A stretch of DNA of 64,000 nucleotides from Populus alba (GCF_005239225.2 NC_133288.1:21086169-21150168); one strand, 5' to 3'; positions 38,932 through 52,805 are shown, counted from the first letter of the stretch. Notes: generated from the sequence alone by a model not told the origin. Translations and numbers: made by a program.

Positions 38932-41900
38932 TTTTTTCCTTGAACATCATTAATCGCTTCAGGTGATAAGGGATCCATGGCGGATATAAATGTGAAAAGC
39001 CTTGGTTGGTAGCTAGCTAGTTGTGTAGGAAGGAGAGGTCTATGAACAAAAAAAAAAAAAAAAAAGGAAGGAGGTGGTTTAGCAGGATTATTGAATATGG
39101 GAATTAAAGTCTTTGTCTTTGATCAGAAATTTGTAAGATTCTCATGTTATCTTAATTTCTGCAATCCTCCTTTTTCTCAGTGCCATTGTTCTTAGAACCT
39201 AGCTATAGGAAAGCTAGCTTCCATTGTTTTCCCATTGGAGTTATTGGGCCGGATCGACCGTACACATCTTTCATTTCCAAAGTTACTCAATTACTTTCCC
39301 CAGTATTATTATCAGAGAAGGGAAACGAAGTAAGAGATTGTATCCTTGTTCTTCATTGTGCTCGGTTCTGTTCAAGTTTGAACACAATCATACGAGGAAC
39401 ATGTGCATGAATCCTAGTTGATATATTGGCAGCCATATGGGCCATGTTAGGCTTGATGTCTTATCTGTCTATATCCCTAACTTAGCCTGTATTTGAACCC
39501 AAAAAATAGTAGGGCTGGGCCATGTTTAATTCCATCCTCATCCATCATTTAATAATCGATTGGTCGCCGTTTATAAATATAGTGGGGACATGTTTTGTAT
39601 TTCGAAAGTATAAAGAATTATTTCTAAAATATTTTTTTTTATTCAAATACATTTCTATTCTTTTTATATTTATTCATACCCTCTTACAACACTAATCAGA
39701 CGTAAAATTAATTACGAATAAAAAACAATTAATTTGTTGACTGTTGTTGCTATCTGTTTATTTTTATATTTCAAAAATATTTTTAAAAAAATTTAAATTT
39801 TATTATTTTTTTACTTAAAATTAATATATTTTTAGATATTTTAATGCGTTGTTATCAAAAATAATTTTTTAAAAAATAAAAAAATATATTATTTTAATAT
39901 ATTTATAAGTGAAAAGCACTTTAAAAAACAACAACGGTAAAAAACAAAAGCAAAGTCAATGGATTTATCCCCTTTTGGCACATCTTATGTTGTAAAAAGA
40001 ATATGCTGATATATTATAAAACACTTTTAAAAACATATTTTATACCATAGTAGCAAACGCATATTTGAAGGCATTTTGGTTTTGTTTTTTAAAAATATTT
40101 TTGAAAAAATTATAAAAATAATTGATGTTCACCTGGTGTGAGGGTGTAATGATCAAGTTCATCACCGTGGTCTGGAGACTTTTGCCTGCCCAAGTCGCAT
40201 TCTGTAGACTGTTTTCGCATATGCAACAGGAGAAGCACAGTAATTAATTATATGGCATCAATTCATGAACAAGGGTTGCGTTTATGTACAGTATCGCATT
40301 TATTCCCTCACTTCTTCCTATCATTCAGCATCTACCAAAACTCCTAAATTATTACAGAATATGGTGATTAAATTATTACTTCAGATTTTTATACGTCAAT
40401 AAATTTGTCAAAAATATTTTGTAAATTATGTATCGTTAATTATTTTATTTTATAATTATTTTATTTTATTTCAGATTGCTTTCTATAAGATTATTAATTC
40501 TAATCTTATTATCTGAGTTAAGGGTTTGACTTACATCTTCTTCTTTTTTAATTTCATCATTTAATATTTAAATTAATCAAGAATTGAGCTTCATAATTTA
40601 TTTTGATTTATTTTGTTTCAGGCTATTCTGGTCTTGTGTTGTGATCAAAGTTTAACAAGTTAACCTAGGTTGATTTGAGTTTTTTTGTTATATATATTTT
40701 TTAAATTTTATTATTTAATATTAGATTGATTTAGAATCAAGTATAAATATATATTTTTTATTTACTTGTTATGAAATTATCACAATCTCATTATTTAAAT
40801 TATGAATTTTATATATTAATATGGATTGACTCGAGTCAATTCAATATGCTACCATTTTAATATTTTCTTTAAAAAAATATCATTTGATTTTTTTCTATCA
40901 AACTATGTTTTTTTTTAACAGTTATCCAATTTATATTTAGATTTATCAAATTAACTAAATCACATTAAATCAATCTTTCCATGATTTTTCATTTCTTGCT
41001 TTAAAAAACACGGTATTAATGCATGGATTTTTTTAATGTTTTTTTTTTAAATTATTTCAACTCGGTAACACAGGTAAATGATTATATTCAAATATAAATG
41101 AGTATAATTCATGCTCATGCAAAATAAAGTGTAAGAAATCATTCAAGAATAAAGGCTACCTTATAAATTTTTTATTTTATAGTTAAAGACACTTCCATGG
41201 ATTGAAACTAATTAATTTATAATCTTCTTCCCACAAATTCATACCTAAATTGATGAGAAACCCATTCTAAATCCTTCTGCTGGGTTAATCTGAAAATTAA
41301 TCTGTATTATTATACAAAACCAGGCCAATGGATCTTTCTTTTTTTAAAACAAAAGAAAGAAAAACCCAACCAAGACTGAGCTGTCTTTCGAACCAAGTTT
41401 AAGCCTGTTAAATCAATCACCCTTCTCCCCCAATAAACCTTAACAAAAACTCTCTCTTTTGATTCAAACAAACTTCAGTCTCACTCACACATATCCATCT
41501 TCACTTCATGGACCCTACACGGCACCCTCCCTATATCCCATAAATCACATCTCTCTCCTTAGATCCTACGGCCCAGCTGGCCCACAGTCCCCTTCACTCA
41601 ATCTCCAACCCTTCAAGATCAAAATGCTCGATCTTGAAACGGGTAAACACCAAGCGTTTTCGTCGACGTCTACTCAGCTTGTTAACGATTCGAATCGGAC
41701 ATGTCAACTGCGCGGATTCGATTGCCTGTGTTGCGGTTAATGATGTGTTTGTGATGCGTGCGTGGGGTGAGAATCTGGGCCGATGAGAAGGTTCTGACGT
41801 TATCGGACGGTGGAGGAGAGCTGTATGGGGGCCGTGGGAGTGTCTGGTGAGTTGCATGAGGGATGCGTGATGGGTTTGTTTTGTTTGGGATGGGTGTCCG

Positions 41901-43887
41901 ATCCAGCAGGTTTTGCTCGAATGCTTTTAATGCTGCGATCCTAACGTTGAATTTAACCACGAAGAAACTAATTTTGTTTTATTTAATTACATCCGTGGTC
42001 CCTCTACTCTAACAGTTTGATTAATTGCCTCAATCCACTACTAATTTGATCGATAGTGTCCTTTTACAATGAGGATCCCGTTTAGAAACACGGCTGCTGT
42101 AGCACCCTTCCATATTAATTTGTTTTCGTGTATTTAAAAAGTATTTTTTAAAATCTTTTATTTTTTTTATTCTTAATATTTTTATATTGTTTTGATATTT
42201 TTAATTTAAAAATGGTTGAAATTCTGTTTGGCATTGCAGTGTGTTTTTGAAAATTTTTTAATTTCAAATTAATTTATTTTTTTATATTTTTGGGTTAATA
42301 TTCTAATATTAAAAATAAAATTTTAAAAATAAATAAAAATATTATTTTAATATATTTATAAATAAAAAACACTTTAAAAATAATATCTACTACACTTAAA
42401 AAAAAAAAAAAAGCTCTCAAATTGCAAACCACACCCACATTCTAAACAGATATTCAACCTACGAGTGTGTTTACCCTGATTGCTAATTGTATTTCTAGCT
42501 TGCTTCAAGGATACAAAAAAAAAGATTCAAACAATAAAATCATTTTTTTATTTAATTTAATGGCTAAATAAATAATAACATTATTAAGTTATGAAAAACT
42601 AACTTTTATTTTTCTCTTCGTTTCATATCTATGAGTTTTTTAAGGATGGTTTTATTTCGGTGTTTAAAAACATTTTAAGCTTTGAAGATTGTTCGTATGT
42701 TTGAGTTTTGTTCCAATTACAAAGTTAGATGAATTATGAAGTATTCTTGAAATAATTTTTTTTTTTATTATTAATATAAATATTTAGATCAATTTAAAAT
42801 ATATCTGAACTAATTTCACAATCCAAAATAATATTTTTTTATTAGTTTTTAATAATTTTTCATTAAGAAAATTCAGAGGTAAACATTAAATAATGATGGC
42901 ATGCTATGTTATTAAAGAAACTTGCGAAGATTTCTCTACAAAAGAGTAATTTTTATTCATACAAGCAATCTACATCTCGATGGCATTGCATCTACCGTAT
43001 ACACTTGGAGATTTCCGAAGAAACCTTCCTCTACTAATTAAAAATGTACAATCTGCAAAAGGGAACCGATAATATCTTGATCTTCCCTTTCCAAAATGAA
43101 ATACAATAAATTAATATGTAATATGAACAGGTCGTCTGGTTTGGTGTTTATCCGAGTCTCATGGCACGAGGGCCTGCTGCAATGGGAGCCGGTGCCTGCC
43201 CCTGTCCTGCTGCTGCTCTTGGTTGATGATTTCTCGAAATTAAACCCGTATTCCTGAGATTAAACGCCAGACCAATGAATTCCTGTTGAAGAAACTTTCT
43301 TCACCAGGATTAATAATCAAGAAACCTAAAACCTGTATTTAGTTGATGTGATATGAAAATCTTTCTTAACATATATTTCATTTATTTAAATATTTAATTG
43401 ATTTTTTTTTATTAACATTGATATTCGCATAATGTTCAATTTTTTGGATTGCTCAATTTTTTTCTTTATAATGTTCAATATTTCATGCGTTCTCTCTGTT
43501 CGGCAGGGCTGGTGTATTTACGGGGAAAAATTATTTTCATGGTCTTTTGACAAAACAAAGGTAGTAATATTATGGAGAGGAAACCAGTTTATTAGCACCC
43601 GAACCAGATTTTTAAGGTGATTGATTTGAGTTGGAAAGGATTAAAAAGGAGAGTAAATTATAGAACACAGTACGTTATATAACAGTAGACAACATCATTA
43701 AAGTACACGATACATCGTACGTACAAGCTTAAGAAGTGTGAGTAACACAGGACTTGTTCACGTTGCTTTCATTATTACTACAGTAACTAACTCTGGACAG
43801 AACCAGAACAAGCAAGTAGATTCACTTCTTTTTTAATACTTGGTCTTGCATGCATATAGTTTTTACAGATCTGGACCCTTCGGCGCT
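38932..43887. other. Long intergenic spacer
   Basis: ZHD 3' UTR, then mostly AT-rich DNA with dispersed-element-like stretches at about 39760-39950 and two neighbouring ones at about 42120-42400. A GC-richer patch at about 41440-41960 has overlapping frames on both strands, none recognised. Another at about 43140-43260 contains a short Ala/Gly/Pro-rich minus frame, also unassigned. The final part near 43680-43887 is probably the RADIALIS-like 3' UTR. Confidence 0.4.
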
Positions 43888-45297
43888 TCATTGCAGCTTT
43901 AAATTCCTCATAGCCTGTCAAAAAAAAAAAAACAGCATTAATTAGTGATGCATAATTATATTTAATTCCCTGGTTGGAGTGTTTAGTTTTAATTAATTAA
44001 CTTTAGTGGGTTGTCAACACCCACATTATCCTTGAAATTGGAATTGTATAGGAACTCGATCAAGGGACTTGTTTTATTTATTTTTTTAGAATAGATTAGC
44101 TTACTTTGGGCACATTGGATGCGTGAAATTTTTGTTTCATCTTATAATTAATGCCGCCTAAAGTCCTGGCTAGATCCAAGAACCCGTGTCGTGAGCAGGT
44201 CTGGGGATTACTGGATTGGGTTACAGATCAGGAATGTGAAAATTGACTAAATTAAAAAATTGTGTTTTCTTGTGATCAGCATTAGAAGCGCTGGCTAATT
44301 TATAATAATTTTTGCTCCGTTCCAAAGCATATGTCCATGTGCATGTGATCTAATACAAGCAGGATTAGATTTCATGTGGGCTTCTTTTTTGTTTTTTCCT
44401 GGGAAGTTGAATTTATGATGGATAGTCTTTCGAGAGGGAACAAGGGTCGGTGTTAGGTTTACCCTAAGTCCTATAGCTACTAGGAAAGGAAAGGAAAGGC
44501 AAGTGAATTATGAAAAGATGATATACATGAATACTTGGTCGTCGACATACGAACCCTAAAAATCCGTAGTTAATGCTGGAACAAGAAGCTTGTGACGTTT
44601 TATGTTACGTCATACACAATCTAAGGAAGTTTGCTGGACTGGTTTGAAAGTAGAAGTAGGCGCCGTGTGGCTTTTGGCAATATATATACAGTGGGCAGTT
44701 GGCAATATACGTGCACATGAGTAGAGAGGAAGGAAGCAGGTGACAGCACAGATAACACAAGCACATGCTTTAAAGTTTAAATAGAATAAAATCGTAAATT
44801 GATGGGAGCTCAATCCGGTAGCACTGAAGTAGACTCGATTGACAGGTGTTTGGATTAACTACGTACGTTTTTAAGGAGCTTAGTGTGTGCCTGGAGATGC
44901 CCTTTCGATTTCCGAGGATAATAGATGGGAATGCGAATGCTTATGTCTTGAACATGTGTAAGATGCGTAGCAAACAATATTGCATGCAAGAACATTGAAG
45001 TTGGTTTTTACGCGTACCTCTGCTAGCTCTTCAACAGGCCCTCTATATACTATTGCTCCCAGCGGGCTTGTAGTTCGGTAGTGGAGCTTGGCCGGATTCT
45101 ATATATGTAACATCCTCCACAAGACGATCGTAGTGCACCTTAACTTCTTCTGCTGACTTGCTACCCACAGCCTTGGCCACATTCTGCCAGCGGTCTGGGG
45201 TGTCTTTGTCAAAGACAGCCAGTGCCTTCTCAAACAGCTTGTTTTGTTTGGGCGTCCAAGAGGAGCCAGAACCATGTGAAGACGTGAAGTAAGCCAT
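43888..45297 (-). CDS. RADIALIS-like SANT/MYB protein with a disrupted C-terminus
   Basis: Minus-strand gene. Exon 1 starts at ATG 45297 and encodes a single SANT/MYB domain ([53 protein letters not shown], then [10 protein letters not shown]). It stops at TAG (45043-45045) after 84 residues. The expected family ending survives in a second exon at 43888-43914 (GCT ATG then RNLKLQ and TGA). It is reachable from a donor GAG|GTACGC (exon end 45018), but that frame is offset from the SANT frame. Dropping 7 bases (45043-45049, a CTATATA duplication) would restore one frame between them. RADIALIS-like proteins are small single-SANT factors that compete with MYB partners in organ patterning. The SANT domain is intact, so the short protein may still work. 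An alternative is a donor at AATA|GTATAT. The start is certain and the 3' end uncertain. Confidence 0.8.
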
Positions 45298-45504
45298 TTC
45301 CCTTGTTGATAATCGGGTAGTGGAGGGACGGGTAGGTTAGACGGACGGTGGTGAGAAAGGAATGTGGGTTGAGCACTCCTGAAGCTAAAGAACAAGCTAC
45401 AAGCCTAGCTAGGAGGAAAGAAACTAACTTCAAGAGATCAAAAAGATCGATCACTCCCTCAGTCAAGGGTCGATGGTATGGACAAGAGATCGACATGCCT
45501 GCTC

Positions 45505-45510
45505 TTTATA
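45505..45510 (-). promoter_or_regulatory. TATA box of the RADIALIS-like gene
   Basis: TATAAA on the minus strand (CTTATAAAGAGC), about 210 bases before the ATG. The spacing suits a leader of roughly 180 bases. Confidence 0.45.
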
Positions 45511-46993
45511 AGCAGGAGAAAATGGTAGGGCTGTGCAAGTGGGAGATTTTTTTTTTTCCCACCCTCGAGGGTATAACAATGTATGATTCTCTGCCGTAAG
45601 CAAAGGTAAGAAGGAATTGAAACGAAAAGGGAATCGGTGTCGAAAGGACTGGCTTTTTATCAAGTCTTTTCTTTGTCTTTGATAATATCATCATCAGCAA
45701 GAGGGTTTCCTCGAGAATTTTCACCAGCTGGTGGGGATTAGATCCCAATTTTGAGTCTACGCATTAACATAATATAGATTCGCTTACAACATGAGCCTCC
45801 ATTCCCCCTTTTTAGACCTCCAAAAACACAGTAACAAGATATTCTGCCCGCCTCTCTTGTGGCTGGGATTTTCTTGCCTCGTATATTGAGCAACTTGCCA
45901 CAATTATACCCTTTTCTAGTATATGTTTAATTAGTGGCTTCTCTGTTTTCCCTGTGAATCCGATCTTGCAAATATTTCTTACAATATTGGCGATACCACA
46001 AAGATAAAAAGAGAGGGCGAATAGAGTATTATTCATTTCCAAGTCGTACATGAGCACTGGCTGTGCGATGTCTTTTGGAAAAATTATTGCACGAACCAAT
46101 TTAATGTACACTGAAGAATATGTACCCTGAGGTGGTGTAGTCGATCCTTGTACTATGATTGGTCCCTGCGATAAGTTTGATGGCCACCAGCATGGTCTGG
46201 TCAATTCTCTTCTTTTTCTTTTTTGGAATTGAAATTTATTATATTTTATTCAGAATCATTTATTTCAAAGATTTATCTTAATTGATACATAAACTGATAT
46301 CTATTTTAATGTTGAAAAACGGATAGGAAATGATTGAAAACACGATTAATATTGTCAACAGAAGTCTTTGCTGAATAGTTAAGTGCCTTGTCCGTGTGAT
46401 CTTACATGATATTTTAATAGCATGTATAATTTTTTTTAATAAATATTTTAAAAAACAATTATTATCTTAAAATCAATCAAGCCTGAGACAGGAATTTCAC
46501 CTCACGAGACAAGGCGGCGGCGCAGGGCTGTTCAGTTGCCATCAAGAAAAAGGTTTTTTCTTTGGAGATTAGATTTTGCTTTTAGTTAAATTATTATTGG
46601 GGATTTTATCTTGGAATTGGGTACGTGGAACTTGGAAAAAGGATGTTATCACCTTCTGCTTCAGCCTTCTGGGCACCATTCCAAACGCTTCTTGCCTACG
46701 GTATTTTCTTGGGTGCGAGGATGAATCAGCAGCCTCGTTACGAGTTTTACGATTTGACTGTGTTAACTCGAATTATTCTTTTAATATTTTTCAAAAACAC
46801 TATTAAAATACCAAAATAAATAGGCTGCATATTGATTAAACGAACAACAATTAATGGCTAAAATCCATAGCTTTGTAAAGTTCTGTCTACAAAACCAGTG
46901 ACTAGTAAGTTTTCAGGCAGCGGTAAACCTGTGTATACTGGTGTGAATGCAGCCAGCACACTTTGTACGGCAAGGCAAAAGTATTTGACACAA

Positions 46994-47157
46994 GGTGGTG
47001 GTCTTCAGCGGTGGTCCCGTGATAATACTCTGGTGTGAGGTTAACAGCCATAAGGTTAGGGTGGCCTTGTACAGTTGGTGGTGGTCTTTAGCGGTGGTCC
47101 CGTGATAATATATACTCTGGTGTGAGGCTAACAACCATAAGGTTAGGGTGGCGTTGT
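46994..47157. repeat. Tandem duplication, about 83-bp unit
   Basis: Units 46994-47076 and 47077-47157 both run GGTGGTGGTCTT, AGCGGTGGTCCCGTGATAAT, ACTCTGGTGTGAGG, CATAAGGTTAGGGTGG. The second has an extra ATATA and a few substitutions. Confidence 0.9.
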
Positions 47158-47569
47158 TCTAAGTTTTGAAGTCAAGGCCAATCTGATTTCTATGGATCTA
47201 ATAACGACACAAAACCCATATGGCCTGTTCTTTATGCTTTTACTTGGTATTGTGATGATTTGTTAACGTCAAATTTTCAATGCAGTGGACCGATTGGGCT
47301 TTTTCTCTGGAAAGCGACTTCCTTGCTCGAGGCAATGGTTTGCTCCACACGTGGAACTCTTTTGCTTTTTCAGTGTTAGTAAACCCGGTTCGGTCTAGTA
47401 AATTCATCTGAGATCCGATAACAAGGTATTAAGAATCCTCAGCTGTAGCCTTCTTTCAGCAAATGCTTCTATAAGCCTTTTCTCGTTGTATCCCTGACAT
47501 GTAGAAAATACTTAAAAAAAAAAAAAAAGCATAATGCAAGTGCTCTGAATTTTGTGATATTTTTATGGT

Positions 47570-47786
47570 GTGGTTTGGTTGTGGTTTGGAAATGTGGTTG
47601 TGATTGTTTTTTAAAGTGTTTTTCATTTAGAAAAGTATGCCAATAATATTATTTTATTTTTTAAAAATTATTTTTGAAATCAGTACATCAAAATAATTTG
47701 AAAACATTAAAAAATATATTAATTTCAAGTAAAAAAAATTAAAAAACTTTTTTAAAAAATATTTTTTAAATGCAATCCCAAACAGG
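47570..47786. mobile_element. AT-rich MITE-like element, copy A
   Basis: About 215 bases. The left end (TTTGGAAATGTGGTTGTGATTG) mirrors the right end (TGCAATCCCAAACAGG) as imperfect terminal inverted repeats. The interior has TTTTTAAAGTGTTTTTCATT and ATTTTTTAAAAATTATTTTTGA. It has no coding capacity, so it is called a non-autonomous inverted-repeat transposon; the superfamily is not assigned. Confidence 0.6.
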
Positions 47787-49640
47787 TAGACATACATGGA
47801 AAGACTTTTTCGTTCTCTGACCACCGCTCACATGCTGTGAAGAAAGGGCCCGAATAAATAGAGCCAGCCGAATGCGCAAGGAATCTTCCATGGAAAACAC
47901 CACGATATCATGGATATTTATTGGATTCCTTATCATGCTCTTGAAAGTTCTGTGAATGGAGAGAGATATTTTTATAGAGAAGCTACAGTGGTTGATTTTT
48001 AAAGTATTTTTTATATAAAAATATATTAAAATAATATATTTTTTAAAATTGTTTAATATCATTATATCAGAATGATTTGAAAATATTAAAAAAATATTTA
48101 TTTTTTTAAAAAAATATTTTTAAAATTTAAAATCAAGGTAAGATATTTTTCGCTGTGGAGTCCATTTCCGTTTGTTTTCGTGGCCCTTTCCTGTGAATGG
48201 AAGCATTCAAGGTCTTTTCTTGCCCTGGTTAATCTGGGTCCGTGGTCAATCACGCTTTAGGTTTCGAAGACTTGGAAGATGTCAGCCCTCTAATTTATGG
48301 TCCACAAATCTGATAGCAATAGCAGGAGGGCGGCAGTTGAGGTTGAAAGATGGACATCGAAGGGAAAAATATTTCCGAGAGAAGATCCTTTTGATCGTAA
48401 AATCTACTTCGAGAGAGTGGTGAAAAAGATGTCTTACTCGAGGTTCATGTAACAATCAAGGGGATCCATCCTGCGCTCGAGGATGATATACTCTCTTTTT
48501 AGCATGTTGGATACAAATTTAGATCAAAAGCATTTAGCAGACGACCTAACTCTTATTTTATTCCAAGATAATATATATGTTGCACTTAATTTCAAAGAGG
48601 GAGCACAAATCAAATTAGCATAATGTCCTGTTTCTCCTAACAAACACATGAAAGTGAAGGACACATGCATGTAGTAGATTTTTTTTATAAAAATTATATA
48701 TAAATCAAAACGGTTTGATTAACCAAGTCATAAATTGATCTATCAAATTTTTCAAATTTGATCGAGCTAATATCTAATTAAATTAAAATATCGACTCGAG
48801 TCATATTCCTGGTTAATGAATCATTGTGATAGCATGCTAGGACATTTTTAATAATTATAATATTAAAAGATAAAAAGTTGGTTATGGTTAATTTGTCTAT
48901 TAAATATCATTTTCTTAATTAGCAAAATTAATCATCATTAATTGTATCTTTTTTTTTTGTGAGGTAAGTATTGGTAATTACATTTTTAACACTAAAACTT
49001 CTTGAAATGAAATTTCAATGTTAGCTATTTCACATAGCATAAAGGATTTGAAATAAAATAATTTATTTTATTTTATTTTAGATAAAAATATTTTTATTAT
49101 TTTTGGTTGGATGGAATGTAGTTTTCTCTGTCTATATCTATATATCTATTTGAAGTTTGAAGTGGTCATATCAAGTAAATAAATAGTGGTAGTTACTCCT
49201 TAAATACTTTAAGATTTTCCTGATATTTTTTTTGTTATTCAGAAATTAAACTCTAATTGGTAATGATATTTTACTTCTCATCATCCTCATGTTAAGTTAA
49301 CCTATTTTTGTATTTTTGGAGATTTTCTTTTTATATATAATGGAAAGTTTAAAGATTTTTGCACTGAGATTTCTTTTCCAATTTTATCTATTTTATATTT
49401 ATAATTTTTTTAACAAGACAGTATATATAAGTAATCAATCACTAATCTTAGAAAGGAGAAAAAGCTTAGCTGCATGAAAATTAATATAGTTACCATAACA
49501 AAGACTAGAGACTCACTTAATTGGATTGTAAATATGTTCAATTTTAAACTAAATCTAAGAATCCAACCCGTAATTTTTTATAGAAATCAAGAAACCATTG
49601 CAAGGAACAAAGTCTTTAGATGCTCTACCAATATTTTGAA

Positions 49641-49845
49641 GACCTGTTTGGAAATATGATTATGATTGTTTTTCAAAATATTTTTCATGTTAAAATGCAT
49701 TAAAATAATAATTTATTTATTTTTTAAAAATTATTTTTAAGATCAATGTATTAAAAACGACATCAAAAATATAAAAAAAAATTAATTTTTAATAAAAAAT
49801 AAATAATTTTTTTATAAAACATGGTTTACACTGTAATTCCAAATT
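49641..49845. mobile_element. AT-rich MITE-like element, copy B
   Basis: Same family as 47570-47786. The left end is GACCTGTTTGGAAATATGATT, the core TTTTTTAAAAATTATTTTTAAG and the right end CTGTAATTCCAAAT. It is more diverged at the right end. Confidence 0.55.
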
Positions 49846-50071
49846 ACAATGAAAATTTCTTCCGATCAGCATCCATGTATTCGGCTTTGTTTCCAGCCTC
49901 TTCGTGTGCTTGGAATGGACCTATTTTTGGAGATTGGGCCATATTGTCTTAACACAAAAACATTAAAGTCGAAACCAAGTTTCGAGACTTCAAGAAGCCC
50001 ACCAGTACTTCACAGCCCAGCAGAGAATCGAGCACTGGACCGAAAGCTGGTGATGATTTATGTTGATTTAA

Positions 50072-50280
50072 GCGTGTTTGGGAGTGTGGTTGCTATTACT
50101 TTTTTAAAGTGTTTTTTATTTAGAAAAATATGTTAATAATATTTTTTTATTTTTTAAAAATTATTTTTGAGATCAGCACATCAAAATGATTTGAAAACAT
50201 CAAAACATATTAATTCAAAGCAAAAAAAAAAACATTTAATTTTTTTTTAAAACACTTTTAAAAAGCATTCTCAAACATCC
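50072..50280. mobile_element. AT-rich MITE-like element, copy C
   Basis: The clearest copy. The left end GCGTGTTTGGGAGTGTGGTTG mirrors the right end GCATTCTCAAACATCC. The core holds ATTTTTTAAAAATTATTTTT and GATCAGCACATCAAAATGA. Confidence 0.65.
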
Positions 50281-50479
50281 TATAGACATTTTCAGGGTGA
50301 TTATGTAGATGTACACTATGGTCCACATCAGCACAAGGAGAAATGATCAATAAAGTGTGGTCCATATTATGTAGATGTCACAGGATTGGAACCACTCTAG
50401 ATGCCATAACTGCTTGATGCTGCGGACCTTGTGGGATATTTATATATTATTATAGGTTTATAGAAAAAATTAAAAATAT

Positions 50480-50985
50480 ATATATGAAAAAATATTGCAA
50501 TCTATAATATTTTCAAAGAAAAATTATAAAATTAAATTTTTAACCAGCTTAATATTTAAAAAATAAAATAAATAAAGAAAATTTTGTAAAAAATCATAAA
50601 AAAAAAAAAACAAAAGGAAAAAACCATGCAGGGAAACATTGTAGCAATTTATATCGTTTTATAAGAAAATCTACAGTTGTAATTCTTAACCAGCTCAATA
50701 TTAAAAATAATAAAATCGATAAAGATTAAATTTGAAAAAAATCATAACAAAAAAAATAATGTGAAGGAACAATGTAGCAATTCACGGCGTTTTAAAGAAA
50801 AAAAACTACGAAACTAAATTCTCAACCAGCTCAATATGAAAAAAAATAAAATCAATAAAGACTATTTAAAAAAAAAAAGAAATAAATTCATAGAAAAAAA
50901 ACCGGGGAAACATTGTAGTAATTTATAATGTTTTTTTTTAAAAAAAAAAACTACAGAACTAAATTTTCAACCGGTTTAATATTAA
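50480..50985. repeat. Degenerate tandem array, about 140-bp period, four units
   Basis: The anchor AACCAGCT(T/C)AATAT occurs at 50542, 50688 and 50824, with a diverged AACCGGTTTAATAT at 50969 (spacings 146, 136 and 145). Each unit also carries an ACAATGTAG-type motif followed by an AATT(T/C)A segment. A-rich and non-coding. Confidence 0.7.
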
Positions 50986-52045
50986 AAAAATATATACAAA
51001 ATAATTTTAAAAAAATACAAAAACAAAAAAAAAATAAAAAAAAAACAAAAGAAAGAAGAAGACAATCTTGAAAAAAAAATAACATGTAAAACTCAAAAAA
51101 AAATAAAAAAGGAAAACGAACCAAAAAATATGGGGAAAGATAAATAAAAAAACAAAAAGAAGAAAAAAAAATATATATATATATATATGTAGTTATATAT
51201 ATATATATATAAACTACAATATTTTTCTCCACACGTTTTAGAGTATTTGATAATGCTTGCTTTTCTTTTTCGAAATTAGTAATTGAAAGCAGGACATCGA
51301 CCGCTTAGCGTGAGGGATAGGGAGAGATGGTGTGAACGAGAGCAAATGCTGAGGTTAATTGAATACGTTCGATTGACGGGTCCTTTTCTTGATCAAGTCC
51401 ACTTCAAAGTTGACGGGCACTTATTCTTCGATGTCTTGTTTTGGACACCTGATCATCCGAGGTCTCTGGCGTTTTGTATATACTGGGTTTCTTTTCTTTT
51501 TTCGGTTGTTTTACCCGCTCTATGTTCCAAGCTAGATATATATATTTTTTTTATAGTCTTATAAAATATATATAAAAATATTAGAGAATCAAGAGTTCAT
51601 GAATAATTTTCAAATATTGGTAGTGCGACTGGATATCACCTTTTTTTTATATATATACAAATTATTAAAATAACGATACATTCAATCGATTAAAATCAAT
51701 TATGTTTAATCTAAAAACTTCATGTTTTAGGACATGAGCTCGTAATAACACTATGGAATCAAAATCAAAACAAATTAGAAACTTCAATTCCAATTAACCG
51801 AATATTAAAGGCCTAAATTGAAAGAAAAAACATTTAATAAAAAAATAAATTTAAAAAATTATTCGAGCAAACCTAGAAAAGTATCTCACGCTATGACGTG
51901 ATTCAGACTAGTGTTTTTAAAGAAGAAAGAAAAATTCAAGACTTTGGGTAATTGATCTGACTAGATGCATTAAGTAGGGTTAATTTAATAATATGATTAA
52001 AAAAAATAACAATGATCAATGAATAAAAAGATCTAAAATAACCTA
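50986..52045. other. A-rich flank, unassigned frame and decayed repeat
   Basis: Very A-rich to about 51230, with (TA)n runs. A more balanced stretch at about 51270-51500 holds a short open frame (51283-51564) with no known family. From about 51590 it is AT-rich decayed repeat DNA that continues after the solo LTR, which is inserted within it. Confidence 0.4.
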
Positions 52046-52802
52046 TGTAACACCCTCAAATTATGATGTCATGAAATCTCAACCATTTCTTTACTAATAT
52101 CAAGTATGAATAATATGTCTTGTGGGATTTTTTTTTTTTTTTTTTGAAAATTTCAGCAGAGTTTCCTTTGTTTTCTGATGTTACCAAGTTATCGACTATA
52201 CTTCATTCAATCATAATACTCAAAACTTTCATTTTGATCCAACTATCTTGGATCATATCTCATCTCATCTCATCATACAATATTCCACATAGCTATACTT
52301 CATTGTATTTTCTCAACCTTACATCATCAATATATAAAACATTAATTACAAACAATTATAAATTCAAAAGATTCATATTGAACTAATTATTACATTAACA
52401 TGCATCCATCTTTTAAACATGCATGATTATAATTAATAAATATTCTTTTCGAGTACTTTACTAATATTGATTCCTTACTCATACTTTTTAAATGTATAAG
52501 TACCAAAGGCAAACATCTCCATGACACATATATTACAATCTACGTATAATACAAATTACATATAAAGCAAATATATTACATCCCACAAAATAAACAGATT
52601 AAAACACAAAGCCTATATCTAACGCTCCACATCACTTCGTGAACAACCTGTATACATAACATTAATAAGAAATAAGGAAGATAACACATTAAAAATGATA
52701 AAGCTATTGTGTGCACAAGTCTTCAAAATATATCAACATTAATAACCCATTTATGATTTATTAATCTTATACTTATAAGACCTTTGTAACCAACACTCAT
52801 TG

Positions 52803-52805
<3 letters not shown>

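Larger units (their letters stand above)
45520..50471. other. Repeat-rich intergenic region
   Basis: No recognisable gene. It contains an 80-bp tandem duplication (46994-47157), three copies of an AT-rich inverted-repeat element (listed separately), further partial copies (about 47980-48140) and unassigned frames such as 48172-48423, which match nothing known. Confidence 0.5.

Noticed and set aside
41459..41960. Overlapping frames in a GC-richer patch
   Set aside because: Frames on both strands are open because of composition, and none matches a known family.
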